Shown here: positions 10,060 through 19,460 of the stretch, in pieces
Layout of the letters: each line of letters begins with the position of its first letter
How positions within the stretch are numbered: position 1 is the first letter of the stretch
Origin: Dromiciops gliroides
Lineage: Eukaryota > Chordata > Mammalia > Microbiotheria > Microbiotheriidae
DNA: 64,000 nucleotides
Assembly (NCBI RefSeq): GCF_019393635.1
Contig: NC_057862.1
Span: 674,800,314 to 674,864,313 of the forward strand
Reading direction: 5' to 3'
Program-made: the position numbers and the translations under genes
The notes under the pieces: generated by a model
The model's input: only the letters and a program-made list of their open reading frames with translations
Told to the model about the DNA's origin: nothing
The model's database searches: none

Positions 10060-10560
10060 AGTTGTATCATCGTTTGGATAGTAGTGATGGTATAGGGAGG
10101 GGAAGACATTAGCTAGGGGCTCCTCCACTGGCAGAGGGGAGGGCATGAGCAGTGACAGTGGTTACTTGAACAGCAACAGCAGTACCCCCCCATGCCCCAC
10201 CCCCAGCCCTCCTCACCCTTTCCATGTGAAGATAACATTTGAGCCTAGAATTAGTGGGTAGCACTGGAGTCATTTAGCAGGGACCCGGCCAGACTTGCAC
10301 TTGAAGACAATCATTTTGGCAGCTGTTTAGAGAATAGACTGGGGAAGGGGAAAGACGAGGCAGGACCAGTTGTCCAGGGTAGAGGCGTTGAGGGCCCCTG
10401 CGGATGAAATGGACGAGTGCTCAAGCTGTGGCTGCCAGCTGGAGACATGAGGCTAGGGAGAGTGAGGAGTCAGAGCTGACTCCTGGGTTGCAAACTTGGA
10501 TAGGTGGAAGGAGGGTCGTGTCTGCCGGAAGATCAGGGAAGTTGGGAAGAGGGGTGAGTT
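10060..10560 (-). mobile_element. L2 LINE fragment (antisense)
   Basis: Antisense L2 words are seen: 'caatcattttggcagctgtt', 'agagtgaggagtcagagctg', 'gactcctgggttgcaaactt'. It is diverged and non-coding. Confidence 0.65.
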
Positions 10561-10859
10561 TGGAGGGAGGGTTAATGTAGCTCATGATCGCTCCATGCAG
10601 CTTACAAGCCATTCGTGTCTTGTCCTGGCCCACTCTGTGTACCCTACCCAGAAAGAACAGGGGAGAAAGGGGAGAGTGGCAGGGCTCTTTCTCATGACTC
10701 ACTCTGGGAGCTGGCTGTCAGGAGGTGACCTGCGGACCAGGAGGTCAGCATGCTTGGGGGTAGGGAGGATTATACCAATGGTACCTGCTCAGTTGCTACT
10801 ATGGGTACCCAGGCAATGTTTGTGAAGTTACTAGTTACAGGTAGATATAGATAGATTTT

Positions 10860-11055
10860 AATGTAATTGTTTTTCTGGGTAATCTCTGTATTTTATTATG
10901 TTTAACATGATAGTAATGTATAACCTATATCAAATTGCTTGTTGTCCTCAGGAGGGGGGGAGGGAAAGAAGTGTGGGAGAAAAATCTGGAATTCAGAAAA
11001 AATCTTTACATTTAATTGGAAAAATAATTAAAATTAAAATTTTTTTTTAAAAAAG
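10860..11055 (+). mobile_element. L1 3' end fragment
   Basis: An L1-type 3' terminus in sense: 'cctatatcaaattgcttgtt', a polypurine run 'aggagggggggagggaaag', 'tctggaattcag', then an A-rich end. It matches the 3' ends at 2,640-2,792 and 13,499-13,637 in layout. Confidence 0.7.
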
Positions 11056-11096
11056 GAAAACAAAATCTCTGTATTTTATGCATTTAAAAATATCTT

Positions 11097-11235
11097 GGGG
11101 GCAGCTAGGTGGCACAGTGGATAGAACACCAGCCCTGGAGTCAGGAGTACCTGAGTTCAAATCCGGTTTCAGACACTTAACACTTACTAGTTGTGTGACC
11201 CTGGGCAAGTCACTTAACCCCAATCGCCTCACTAA

Positions 11236-11280
<45 letters not shown>
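11097..11280 (+). mobile_element. SINE with (TA)n tail
   Basis: A full-length SINE of the gagtcagg/ccccaatcgcctcac subtype. The tail has become a pure (AT)n microsatellite at 11,239-11,278. The TSD is not clear because the flanks are AT-rich. Confidence 0.9.
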
Positions 11281-11639
11281 ATCTCTTGAGGAGTCTGTAG
11301 ATTTCACCAGAGAACCAAAAGTCCATGACATAGAAAAGGTTAAGAACTTGTGGATTAGGTTCTAATGGTTCTGGGGTACCCACTCCTGGCTCAGAATTCA
11401 GAACATTGGGACATGGCATAGAAGGGGAGATGGGAGAGTGAGGGAGTGTTGTGGTATAAGGGAGAGTGATTGGGTTGGAGACAAGTGTCAGGATTGGTAG
11501 TGGGGTTGAAGGGTGGGATTTGACCCATTCTTCTGTTGGCTCATCACACACTCTTTGGGGCCAGGCCACTGCCCCCACTTTGGAGCCCACTGCTCTAGAG
11601 GAGTTCATTAATAGCCCACTTTGAATTTATCAGTATCCA

Positions 11640-12480
11640 TGAAGGTTTTCCAAGTGTTTAATGTATTTTGTTCTTAACCTCCCTACACTCACGAGCTGTG
11701 AATAGTGTGAGAGGTGACACAGCATGTAAGTCATCTTGCCAGTAGCAAAGCCGGGATTTGTACAATATCAGCCTTCTGGTTCTAATTCAGGGCTCTTGTG
11801 GTGTGTGAGCTATTTTTTTTACAGCATCCAGTTATCCGTTCTGGAGAAACTGTTCTTTCCTGAGAAGTATCAGGAAGAATCAGTGTACATCTGGGGGCAA
11901 AGCTATTTTCAACAGGAATAAAACCTCATCAGTGACTACCTGAACCTTCTCCTACCCCAACACACACCTACAAAGGCCAGTCTCCCTCTAGTTCTTGTCT
12001 TCTCCAAAGCTGACAGCCCAAGGACTGGGCTGCTTTCTCTGACCGCTGCCCCAGGCATAAATTGGGAAGCAGCTGCTTCTGCTGCCCACTCTTAATAACC
12101 TCAAGCATTTTGTTCAGATTAGAGGAATGTAGTCTGCCTGGTAGTAGCCATTCTTACATAAATATACAGCGCTTTAAGGCCCAGAAAGAATTTTCTTCAC
12201 TACAATCCTCTGAGGTAGGTTTTGAAAGTATTACCCTCATTTTGCAAATGAGAAAATTGAGACCATCATAGGCCAAATGACTAATGATCACCTAGCAAAT
12301 GTCTAGTAAAATTTGAACTCAGGACTCTTCTGAGACAGACAGAATGGTATTATGGAAGGAACAATGGGTTTAGAGCCAGATTGCTTCATTTCAAATCTGA
12401 GTTTTACTCTTTAATCCTGGGGCAAGTCAGTACCTTTCTGGGCCTTGGTTTCTGTATCCACTGTTCTTCCCCAATAATGG
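11640..12480. repeat. MIR / THER-like CORE-SINE fragments
   Basis: Three worn CORE-SINE pieces are visible: about 11,640-11,800 (antisense-like), about 12,160-12,320 ('cattttgcaaatgagaaaat', 'aaatttgaactcaggactct') and about 12,340-12,470 in sense ('cctggggcaagtcagtacct', 'tctgggccttggtttctgta'). About 11,350-11,640 between repeats shows nothing recognisable. Confidence 0.55.
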
Positions 12481-12599
12481 TAAAATTTCCTTGTTAACCT
12501 CTTTGCCTTAACTCCTTTATTATTGCTATTTGCAAAAAAAAATTGCTTCAATCACCTACAGTACTTCCTTTATAGTCTTTGTCAGCTGGGTCTAGGTTA

Positions 12600-12957
12600 G
12601 AGATATCAGACTCACCACCTTCAGGCACAAGGGGCTGCAAAACTCCGGGTGCAACAGAACAAGATTAAAAGGTAATTGGTGGGGGGCAGCTAGGTGGCTC
12701 AGTGGATAAAGCACTGGCCTTGGATTCAGGAGGACCTGAGTTCAAATCCAGCCTCAGACACATGACACTTAACTAGCTGTGTGACCCTGGGCAAGTCACT
12801 TAACCCCCATTGCCCTGCAAAAAAAAAAATTTAATTGGGAAGTGCTTAATAAAATAAATAAAAATACTGTACAGCATAGATAATGCTGATCTGTGGTTTT
12901 CTAAGTCAACATGCAGCCTGCAGGGATCCATTTGTATTTGAGTTTGACATCACTGAG
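12600..12957. mobile_element. hAT-like non-autonomous element split by a SINE
   Basis: The ends are inverted-repeat-like: 'atatcagactca' on the left, and 'tgagtttgacatcac' on the right, whose reverse complement is 'gtgatgtcaaactca'. The interior words 'catagataatgctgatctg', 'ttctaagtcaacatgcag' and 'ctgcagggatcc' recur at 37,260-37,500, so this is a dispersed family. hAT membership is inferred from the terminus style. A SINE interrupts it at 12,683. Confidence 0.5.
12683..12829 (+). mobile_element. SINE inside hAT-like element
   Basis: A full-length SINE (ggattcagg/attgccctgc subtype). Short flanking repeat TAATTGG occurs on both sides (gtaattggt before, ttaattggg after). It carries an extra A in 'cttaactagctgtg'. 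Confidence 0.9.
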
Positions 12958-13345
12958 TAGTGGAAAGAGAGTTAGGTTTTGGGGGCAGCTAGGTGGCACA
13001 GTAGATAAAGCACCAGCCCTGGATTCAGGAGGACCTGAGTTCAAATGCGGCCTCAGACACTTGACACTTACTAGCTGGGAGACCCTGGGCAAGTCACTTA
13101 ACCCTCATTGCCCTGCAAAAGAAAAAAAGAGGGTTAGGTTTGGGGTTAAGTGATATCTAAACTCAAATCCCACCTGTAAGACAAATGAAATGGGTAAGTT
13201 ACTTGACCTTTCTTTACACTTACCTCATTTGTGAAATGGGAATGGGAATGCCTGTAGGACTTACCTCAGGGTTGCTCTGAGGATAAAATGAGATGATGTA
13301 TGTAAAACTTTGTAAACCTTAATGAATGTTGCTAATGTCCTTATT
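12957..13345 (+). repeat. MIR-like CORE-SINE split by a SINE
   Basis: The halves 'gtagtggaaagagagttagg' and 'ctcatttgtgaaatgggaat ... tcagggttgctctgaggat ... aaaatgagatgatgtatg' are MIR/MAR1 3' body in sense. A younger SINE at 12,982-13,128 separates them. Confidence 0.65.
12982..13128 (+). mobile_element. SINE inside a MIR-like element
   Basis: A full-length SINE of the ggattcagg/attgccctgc subtype. An imperfect duplication, GAGAGTTAGGTTTTG before versus GAGGGTTAGGTTTGG after, marks the insertion into the MIR-like repeat. Confidence 0.9.
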
Positions 13346-13498
13346 AATTCCTGTGTCTGTGTAGCCATAGTTCAGGAGACCTTGCATGATTCTTTTCTTC
13401 CCTACAAATTAGTGATAATTTATATGGCCTCTCCCAGTTTATGGTGCTGATTCTGCCTTAGTCACTGAAGTATTTTTCTTAATAATAATTATAACAAT

Positions 13499-13637
13499 TG
13501 GATTGCCTTCTGTCTTGGAGGGGGGGAGGGAAGAAAGGGAGGGAGAAAAATTTGGAACTAAAAATCTTATGAAAACAAATGTTGAAAACTATCTTTACAT
13601 GTAACTGGAAATAATAAAATACTTTTATGATTTTAAA
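13499..13637 (+). mobile_element. Very short L1 3' end with 18-bp TSD
   Basis: Only about 139 bases of L1 3' terminus are present: 'cttggagggggggagggaag', 'tttggaactaaaaatcttat', 'tacatgtaactggaaataat'. A perfect AATAATAATTATAACAAT duplication occurs at 13,481-13,498 and 13,638-13,655, typical of severe 5' truncation by target-primed reverse transcription. Confidence 0.85.
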
Positions 13638-13655
13638 AATAATAATTATAACAAT

Positions 13656-13915
13656 AACAATAGCTAATATTTATAGAACACTGTGCTAAGTGCTTTATAA
13701 TTATCATTTCATTTGATCCTCACAATAGTCTGAGGAGGTAGGTGCTATTATGATATCCATTTTACAGATGAGGAAAGTGAGGCAGTGTTTAAGTGACTTG
13801 CCCAGGATCACACAGCTAGTGTGTAAGTATCTGAGTAAGTATCTGAGGCTGGATTCGAACTCAGGTCTGCCTGATTCCTGGCCCAGTGCTCTATCTACTG
13901 CCCCACCTAGCTGCC
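13656..13915. repeat. THER/MON-like CORE-SINE
   Basis: CORE-SINE words: 'gtgctaagtgctttataatt', 'ccattttacagatgaggaaa', 'gacttgcccaggatcacaca', 'tggattcgaactcagg', 'tgccccacctagctgcc'. An internal step 'taagtatctgag' is duplicated at about 13,825-13,848. Confidence 0.75.
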
Positions 13916-14214
13916 TGAATTCTTAAGAAGGAAGACTGACCTATTCCCTGCTATGTTACATTACTTCTAGTTATGAGATGGTGCTTGGGGAATTCCATCT
14001 TCTCCTTATACACTATTTACCTTTCTTTCTGTTCTCACACTAACCCTTTAGTATGTAGGTTAGTAGAACTTTCTTCATCTGACAGAGAAACTGAACAACA
14101 GCACAGCCATTGGATCATTTGTTTTCCAGTTTGCTTCAGAGCCCAACCTACGTACGTTTTAATTCAAGGGTCCGTTGGTTCACATTCCCTTCCAGTTCTA
14201 CTCCAGCCGATTTT

Positions 14215-14330
14215 CCCTAGTGCATTGTAAGGGCAGAGACTGTCTTACTTTTATATCTGTGTCCTCGGCACTTAGCAAAATGCTTGGCATGTAGGAGATC
14301 AGTAGTAAATGTTTGTTGCTTAGTAAATTG
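14215..14330 (+). mobile_element. L2 3' end (sense)
   Basis: An L2 3' terminus: 'gggcagagactgtcttactt', 'tgtcctcggcacttagcaaa', 'atgcttggcatgtagg', 'taaatgtttgttgc'. Confidence 0.7.
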
Positions 14331-14449
14331 TTTCCATTTCAAGAAGGAAAATTCTTTAAAATCTCTCAAACAATAAGTGCTTGAGTAGCTAAAATATGTG
14401 AGCATGTACTAGACCCTCCAGGGCATGCAAAGAACTGTAATGCTAAGAA

Positions 14450-14645
14450 TAATTGGCATTTATCTAGCTCTTTAAGGTTCACAAACATTTTGTACACTTA
14501 TTATTTGAGTCCAACAACTCTATGAGGTAGGCACTATTATTAACCCTATTAGACAGGGAAGAAAACTGAGCCTCAGAAAATGTAAGGGACTTAGCTATGT
14601 TGGAAGTGGGGATTAAACTCAGTTCTTCTGGCTGGCTCTACTATT
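14450..14645. repeat. THER/MIR-like CORE-SINE
   Basis: Words such as 'tctatgaggtaggcactatt', 'ggaagaaaactgagcctcag' and 'gattaaactcagttcttctg' place this among the CORE-SINEs. No TSD is seen. Confidence 0.6.
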
Positions 14646-15050
14646 CCAAACAAAGCCCCTGCTTTCTGGCAGTTTACACTTGGGTTTGGAAAGTGAAAGA
14701 CATGCATATGAAAATAACAGTCCAAACAGAATGGAAACTCAAAATTCATTCCACTTCCTCACTTTAAATGAAAGTTTGTTCTCCCTTGAGGTCCCCAGCT
14801 CCTAAGCAATAAGCTACCTGATGCTTCCAGGTTGCCCCTCTCCCACTTTTCTTCAAGGACCTTTTTTACTTAAGGTTAATTATGCAATTTTTATACCAGC
14901 TTCTCATCCTTTTTGTTGTAATGCATTGCCTCCAGTCTACTCTCCCAAATTTCTCAATGACTTGATTTCTTGATTCTTCGTGTTTTGCCATCCCATACAT
15001 ACCCTAATATCCTCCTTAGGTAACTTTAATATTTGTCTTAACAACCCTTC

Positions 15051-15628
15051 TTTTTTATCATAAAAGTATTATATTATTTTCCAGTTACATATAAAGATAG
15101 TTTTCAACATTTGTTTTCATAAGGTATTTTTGTTGTTGTTGTTTTTGTTTTGCGGGGCAATGAGGGTTAAGTGACTTGCCCAGGGTCACACAGCTAGTAA
15201 GTGTCAAGTGTCTGAGGCTGGATTTGAACTCAGGTCCTCCTGAATCCAGGGCCGGTGCTTTATCCACTGTGCCACCTAACTGCCTCTTCATAAGATTTTT
15301 AGTTCCAATTTTTTTCTCCCTTACTCCCTTTCCTTCCCCCTCTCCAAGAAAGAAGGCAATCTGATGTAGGTTATATATGTACAATCACATTAAACATTTC
15401 TGCATTAATCATGACATGAAAGAAGAATCAGGACAAAAGGGAAAATCCTCAAAAAAGTAAAAACAAAAAGAAAAGTAGAAGCAGTATGTTTCAATCTGCA
15501 TTCAGAATCCACAATTCTTTTTTCTGGATGTGGAGAACATTTTCCATCCCTGAGTTCTTTGGAATTGTCTTGGATCATTGCACTGCTGAGAGGAGCTAAG
15601 TCTATCACAGCCGATCATCACACAGTGG
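15051..15628 (-). mobile_element. L1 3' end (antisense), split by a SINE
   Basis: The + strand shows the reverse complement of an L1 3' end: 'ttccagttacatataaagat', 'ttagttccaatttttttctc', 'tctttggaattgtcttggat'. An imperfect duplication 'acaacccttc' / 'acaacccctc' flanks it at 15,041-15,050 and 15,629-15,638. A SINE sits within it at 15,124-15,286. Confidence 0.8.
15124..15286 (-). mobile_element. SINE (antisense) inside L1
   Basis: A full-length SINE in reverse complement with a TTG-rich tail on its 3' side. TSD TTCATAAG at 15,116-15,123 and 15,287-15,294. Confidence 0.9.
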
Positions 15629-15968
15629 ACAACCCCTCTTAACAGCTTGTCCACATAGTTCTTCAGCTTACTCAATTTCCATAATCTCCTCAGTCACTCA
15701 ACTTCTGTAGAACATCAGGATGGTCTTAGCCCAGACGTCACCATCTCTCAGAATACACCACCACCAAGATCTGAAACTTGGAAATTCGACTTTACAACAA
15801 TAATCTCTTGTAGTCTGGCTCCTGCCACTCTACTGAGACTGAGCTTTCAAAAGTCACCAGTGATTTCCTAATTGCCAAATCTAATGACTTTTTTTCAGAC
15901 CTTATCCTTTTTTGACACTAATATTGTTTTTTAATACGGGATACTTTCTCTTCCCTTGGCTTTGGAAA

Positions 15969-16323
15969 TGTAACGATTGGAATGACGCCACATGCTGGAG
16001 AACTACTGTAGGAAAGCTCCGCCATGAGGAGAAGGCCCCTGAGGGCAAGCTATGTGGCTTTTCTTTGAAACGTTTGCTTGTGGGAGGAAGAAGGGGCGAG
16101 GCTGGCTCTCTCACTCTTTTTTCACCAGGACTCTCGGGGAGAGTGGAGCAGAACTGTAGCTCCCCGAGATAGACAGCTGAATCTAGGCCTCTTTCTCTCT
16201 TCACCAAATTCTTATTTTCCTTAATAAATCCTTAAAAGTCTAAACTCTTACTAAAGCTTATAATTTATTGGCGACTACTCATTAGATATTTTAGACAGGC
16301 TAGCTAGAATTTTACCCCTTACA
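15969..16323 (+). mobile_element. Solo LTR of an endogenous retrovirus
   Basis: A 355-bp block bounded by TG (15,969) and CA (16,322-16,323) and flanked by the 4-bp duplication GAAA (15,965-15,968 and 16,324-16,327). A polyadenylation signal AATAAA lies at 16,223-16,228, in the place expected of an LTR R region. No internal retroviral sequence is next to it, so it is a solo LTR left by recombination. A 4-bp duplication fits class I (gamma-type) elements. The exact family cannot be named here. Confidence 0.75.
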
Positions 16324-16424
16324 GAAACAACACACTTCTGGCTATTTGACATTTATATGGTGCTTATGGTTTGCAAATTATTTAATATACACTGTCTCAC
16401 TTGACCCTTACAACAATCAATCAG

Positions 16425-16650
16425 TCAGTAAAATCAATAAAAAATTATTAAGCTCCTATATGACAAGTACTATGCTAAGCACTGGGGATACAAAAAGAGA
16501 CTGTGCCCACTTTCAAGGAGCTCACATTCAAATTGGGGAGATAAGCAAACAAATATATACAAACAAGCGATGTACAGGATAAATAAGAAATAATTAAGAG
16601 AGGAAAAGCACTAGAATTCAGGGAAGAGTGCCCCCAGAAGATGGCAAGTA
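16425..16650 (-). mobile_element. L2 3' end (antisense)
   Basis: The reverse complement of the L2 terminus: 'aatcaatcagtcagtaaaat', 'atgctaagcactggggatac', 'tttcaaggagctcacattca', 'gatgtacaggataaataag'. Confidence 0.8.
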
Positions 16651-16662
16651 AATACTATTTCA

Positions 16663-17445
16663 TTATCATTCAGTCATTTCAGTTGTGCCTGACTCTTCAT
16701 GACCCCATTTGGAGTATCTTTTTCTAATTTTAATAAACATTTTTATTTAAAGTTTTGAGTTCCAAATTCTATTCCCCTCCTCCCTGAGGTGGTAAGCAAA
16801 CAGATATCGGTTATGTAAAACATTGCCACATCAGTCATTTTGTACAAGAAGATTCAAATAAAAGGAAAAAAGGAAAGAAAATGAAGACTAGCACGCTTCA
16901 CTTTGTGTCCTATCAACACCACTTCTTTCTTTGTAGGCGGATAGCGTACTTCATTATTAGTCCTTTGGGGTTGTCTGAGATCACTGCATTGCCGAGAGCA
17001 GTTAAGTCTTTCACAGTTCTTCAAACAGCATCGCTGTCACTGTGCACAGTGTTCTCCTGGTTCTGCCCACTTCACTCTACATCAGTTCATTCAAGTCTTT
17101 CCAGGCCTTTCTGAAATCCTCCTGCTCATCATTTCTTAGAGCACAATCATATTCTATTACAATCATACAGCATAGCTTGTTTAACCATTTCCCAATTAAT
17201 GGGCATCCCTTTGATTTCTAATTCTTAGTCACTGGAGTTTTCTTGACAAAGATACTGGAATAGTTTGTCGTTTCCTTCCTCATTTTACAGATGAGGAAAT
17301 CGAGGCAAACAGAGTTAAGTGATTTGCCTAGGGTCACACAACTAATAAGTTCCTGAGGCCAGATTTGAACTCAGGAATATGAGTCTTCTAGACTTCACCC
17401 CAGCCCCACCCTTCCACACTCTATTTACTCCACCACCTAGCTGCC
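16663..17445 (-). mobile_element. MAR1-like SINE split by an L1 3' end
   Basis: The left part (cattcagtcatttcagttgt ... gaccccatttgg) and the right part (gttttcttgacaaagatac ... 'gatgaggaaatcgaggcaaa' ... ccacctagctgccc) are the two halves of one antisense CORE-SINE. About 515 bases of L1 separate them. Confidence 0.75.
16717..17230 (-). mobile_element. L1 3' end (antisense) inside a SINE
   Basis: The reverse complement of an L1 3' UTR: 'gttttgagttccaaattcta', 'ttattagtcctttggggttg', 'gttctcctggttctgcccac', 'aattaatgggcatccctttg'. A short TGGAGT-like repeat may be its TSD. Confidence 0.8.
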
Positions 17446-17655
17446 CAGGTATAGACACTAGAGGTATTAATTAACATCCCTGCTTTGTAAGTGAGAAAAT
17501 TGAGGTTCAGAGGAGTTCAGTGCACCATGAAAATGTCAGATATTATCATGGTGAAGTGATTTGCCCAGGATCACACAGGTGACCGTTATTGGAGGGTCAG
17601 TTCTTAAGGTAGTGTTTGCACCCTGGAATTCTGATTCTTAGTCTAGGACTTTTTT

Positions 17656-17804
17656 TTTTTTTTTTTTTAGTGAGGCAATTGGGGTTAAGTGACCTGCCCA
17701 GGGTCACACAGCTAGTAAGTGTTAAGCGTCTGAGGCTGGATTTGAACTCAGGTACTCCTGACTCCAGGGCCAGCGCTCCATCCACTGCGCCATCTAGCTG
17801 CCCC
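17656..17804 (-). mobile_element. SINE (antisense) with TSD
   Basis: A full-length SINE in reverse complement, poly-T first, of the gaggcaattggggttaag/gactccagg subtype. TSD AGTCTAGGACTTTTT at 17,640 onward and 17,805-17,819. Confidence 0.9.
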
Positions 17805-18287
17805 AGTCTAGGACTTTTTGCGTCATATACTTCTGACTACAGAGGACAGATTATGAAACATTTGCAAAACACCTCTTGTGAGAGAGCTGATAGACTGCAG
17901 GTAGAGAATAGACATTATCTCTCTGGACATGTATAGATTAATTTTCCTTGACTGCTTATTCGTTATAAGAGAGGGTTTTCTTTTTTAAAAAAAAGTTTTA
18001 GGGAAATAAAGTATAATAATAATGCAAAAAATGATAGCATCAATGAAGCATTTTTAAAGCGCCCAGAACAGGGAGAGGTTCATAAGAAAACAGATAAGTT
18101 AGACAGCTTTGGAGCTAATGTGCTGAATGTATTATATATACTCTTTTTTTAAAACCAAGCTGTATGTTATGAAGACTCACATTTCATGCACAGTTGCCAA
18201 TTTTTTTCTTCCTTGTATATGGAAATGCACGTTTTCCCTGGTGTTTGTCAAGTTCAAAATAACAAACCTGTAAAACAGACTATGTTG

Positions 18288-18426
18288 TAGGGGGCAGCTA
18301 GGTGGTGTAGTGGATAAAGCACCAGCCCTGGATTCAGGAGGGCCTGAGTTCAAATCCAGCCTTAGACACTTGACACTTACTAGCCGTGTGACCCTGGGCA
18401 AGTCACTTAATCCTCATTGCCCCGCC

Positions 18427-18459
<33 letters not shown>
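18288..18459 (+). mobile_element. SINE with (GA)n tail
   Basis: A full-length SINE (ggattcagg/attgccccgcc subtype). The A-rich tail has turned into (GA)n at 18,431-18,458. TSD ACTATGTTG at 18,279-18,287 and 18,460-18,468. Confidence 0.9.
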
Positions 18460-18461
<2 letters not shown>

Positions 18462-18479
18462 TATGTTGCTTTAATTCTT

Positions 18480-19460
18480 ATACCTCTCTAACAGCTTCTT
18501 TGTTGATCCTCATCTTCCTGAACCTAAAAAATCAATGAGTGTTCCTCAGAGGCCTGTCCTCAGCCTACTTCTCTTCTTTTTCAGTTCTCTCCTCAGGTGA
18601 TCTCATTCATTCCTACAGCTTCAGTTATTCCTCTTTGAATCCTAAACATAGAAAGTTCTGGTCCTAGCCCCTCTCTTGAGCTCCAGGTTTGCATCTTCAC
18701 AGGCCATTTCCACTCATGCCCAAAATCAAGCTTGTTACTTCCCCTTCCCCACCTTATTTCTTCGTCTGACTTCCTCTTTCTGTCTGTGGTACCACAACCC
18801 TCTTCCTCGTATTCAAAACCTTAGAGTTTCTCTTTGGACCTTTCTTGTCCATCTTTTATCTAATCAATTATGTCTGATGGAGTCTATTTCTATAATACCT
18901 CTCAAACTTTTCACCTACCCTTTTCTCTGCCACTGCTAAGAAGGCCCTTATTCCCACCCACATAAACTATTGTAATAGTTGTCTCCTTTCATGTCAGAAA
19001 CAAAGTGACACAGTGGATAGAACACTGGGCTTGGAGTCAGGAAGACCTGAGTTCAACTCCTGCCTTAGACAACTTACTAGCTGTATGGCCTTCTGTAAGT
19101 CACTCATCCCCTGATTCAAGTTGCCTTATTTGTATATAATACCTACTCTATTACAAACTTAACTTCCCAGGGTTATTATGAGGACAAAATGAGATTATGT
19201 ATGTACAGTACTTTGCAAACCTTAAAGCTCTATATAAATGCTATTATTAGCATTACTATCATTTCTTCCCACTTCAACCTTCTTCATCAAATCCATTATC
19301 CACACTCCTGCCAAATAATCATTCCAAGGCATAGATCTGGTCATATGATTCCTCTGCTCAAAAATCTTCAGTGACCCTCTAATGCCTATTGAGGAAAGCT
19401 GAGATTTGCTTCTGTGTCAAAGATCCCCACAATATGATTCCAGCCAGCCTCTCCAGCCAT
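18480..19460 (+). mobile_element. L2 LINE (sense), RT to 3' region, split by a SINE
   Basis: Sense L2: 'gttcctcagaggcctgtcct' corresponds to the Val-Pro-Gln-Gly region of RT. 'ctgccactgctaagaaggcc' and 'cataaactattgtaatagtt' follow, and 'tcccacttcaaccttcttca' picks up after a CORE-SINE at about 18,985-19,255. Frames are broken. Confidence 0.7.
18985..19255 (+). mobile_element. MAR1-like CORE-SINE in L2
   Basis: A sense CORE-SINE: 'gacacagtggatagaacact', 'gagtcaggaagacctgagtt', 'tactagctgtatggcc', 'gggttattatgaggacaaaa', 'tttgcaaaccttaaagctc'. It separates the two parts of the surrounding L2. Confidence 0.75.

Larger units (their letters stand above)
14770..15968 (+). mobile_element. L2 LINE (sense), split by L1
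   Basis: Old sense-strand L2 of the endonuclease and early RT region. The clearest part is about 15,780-15,950 ('aaagtcaccagtgatttcct', 'aattgccaaatctaatgact'), the conserved stretch before the RT palm. An antisense L1 at 15,051-15,628 interrupts it and a solo LTR abuts its 3' side. Confidence 0.6.
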
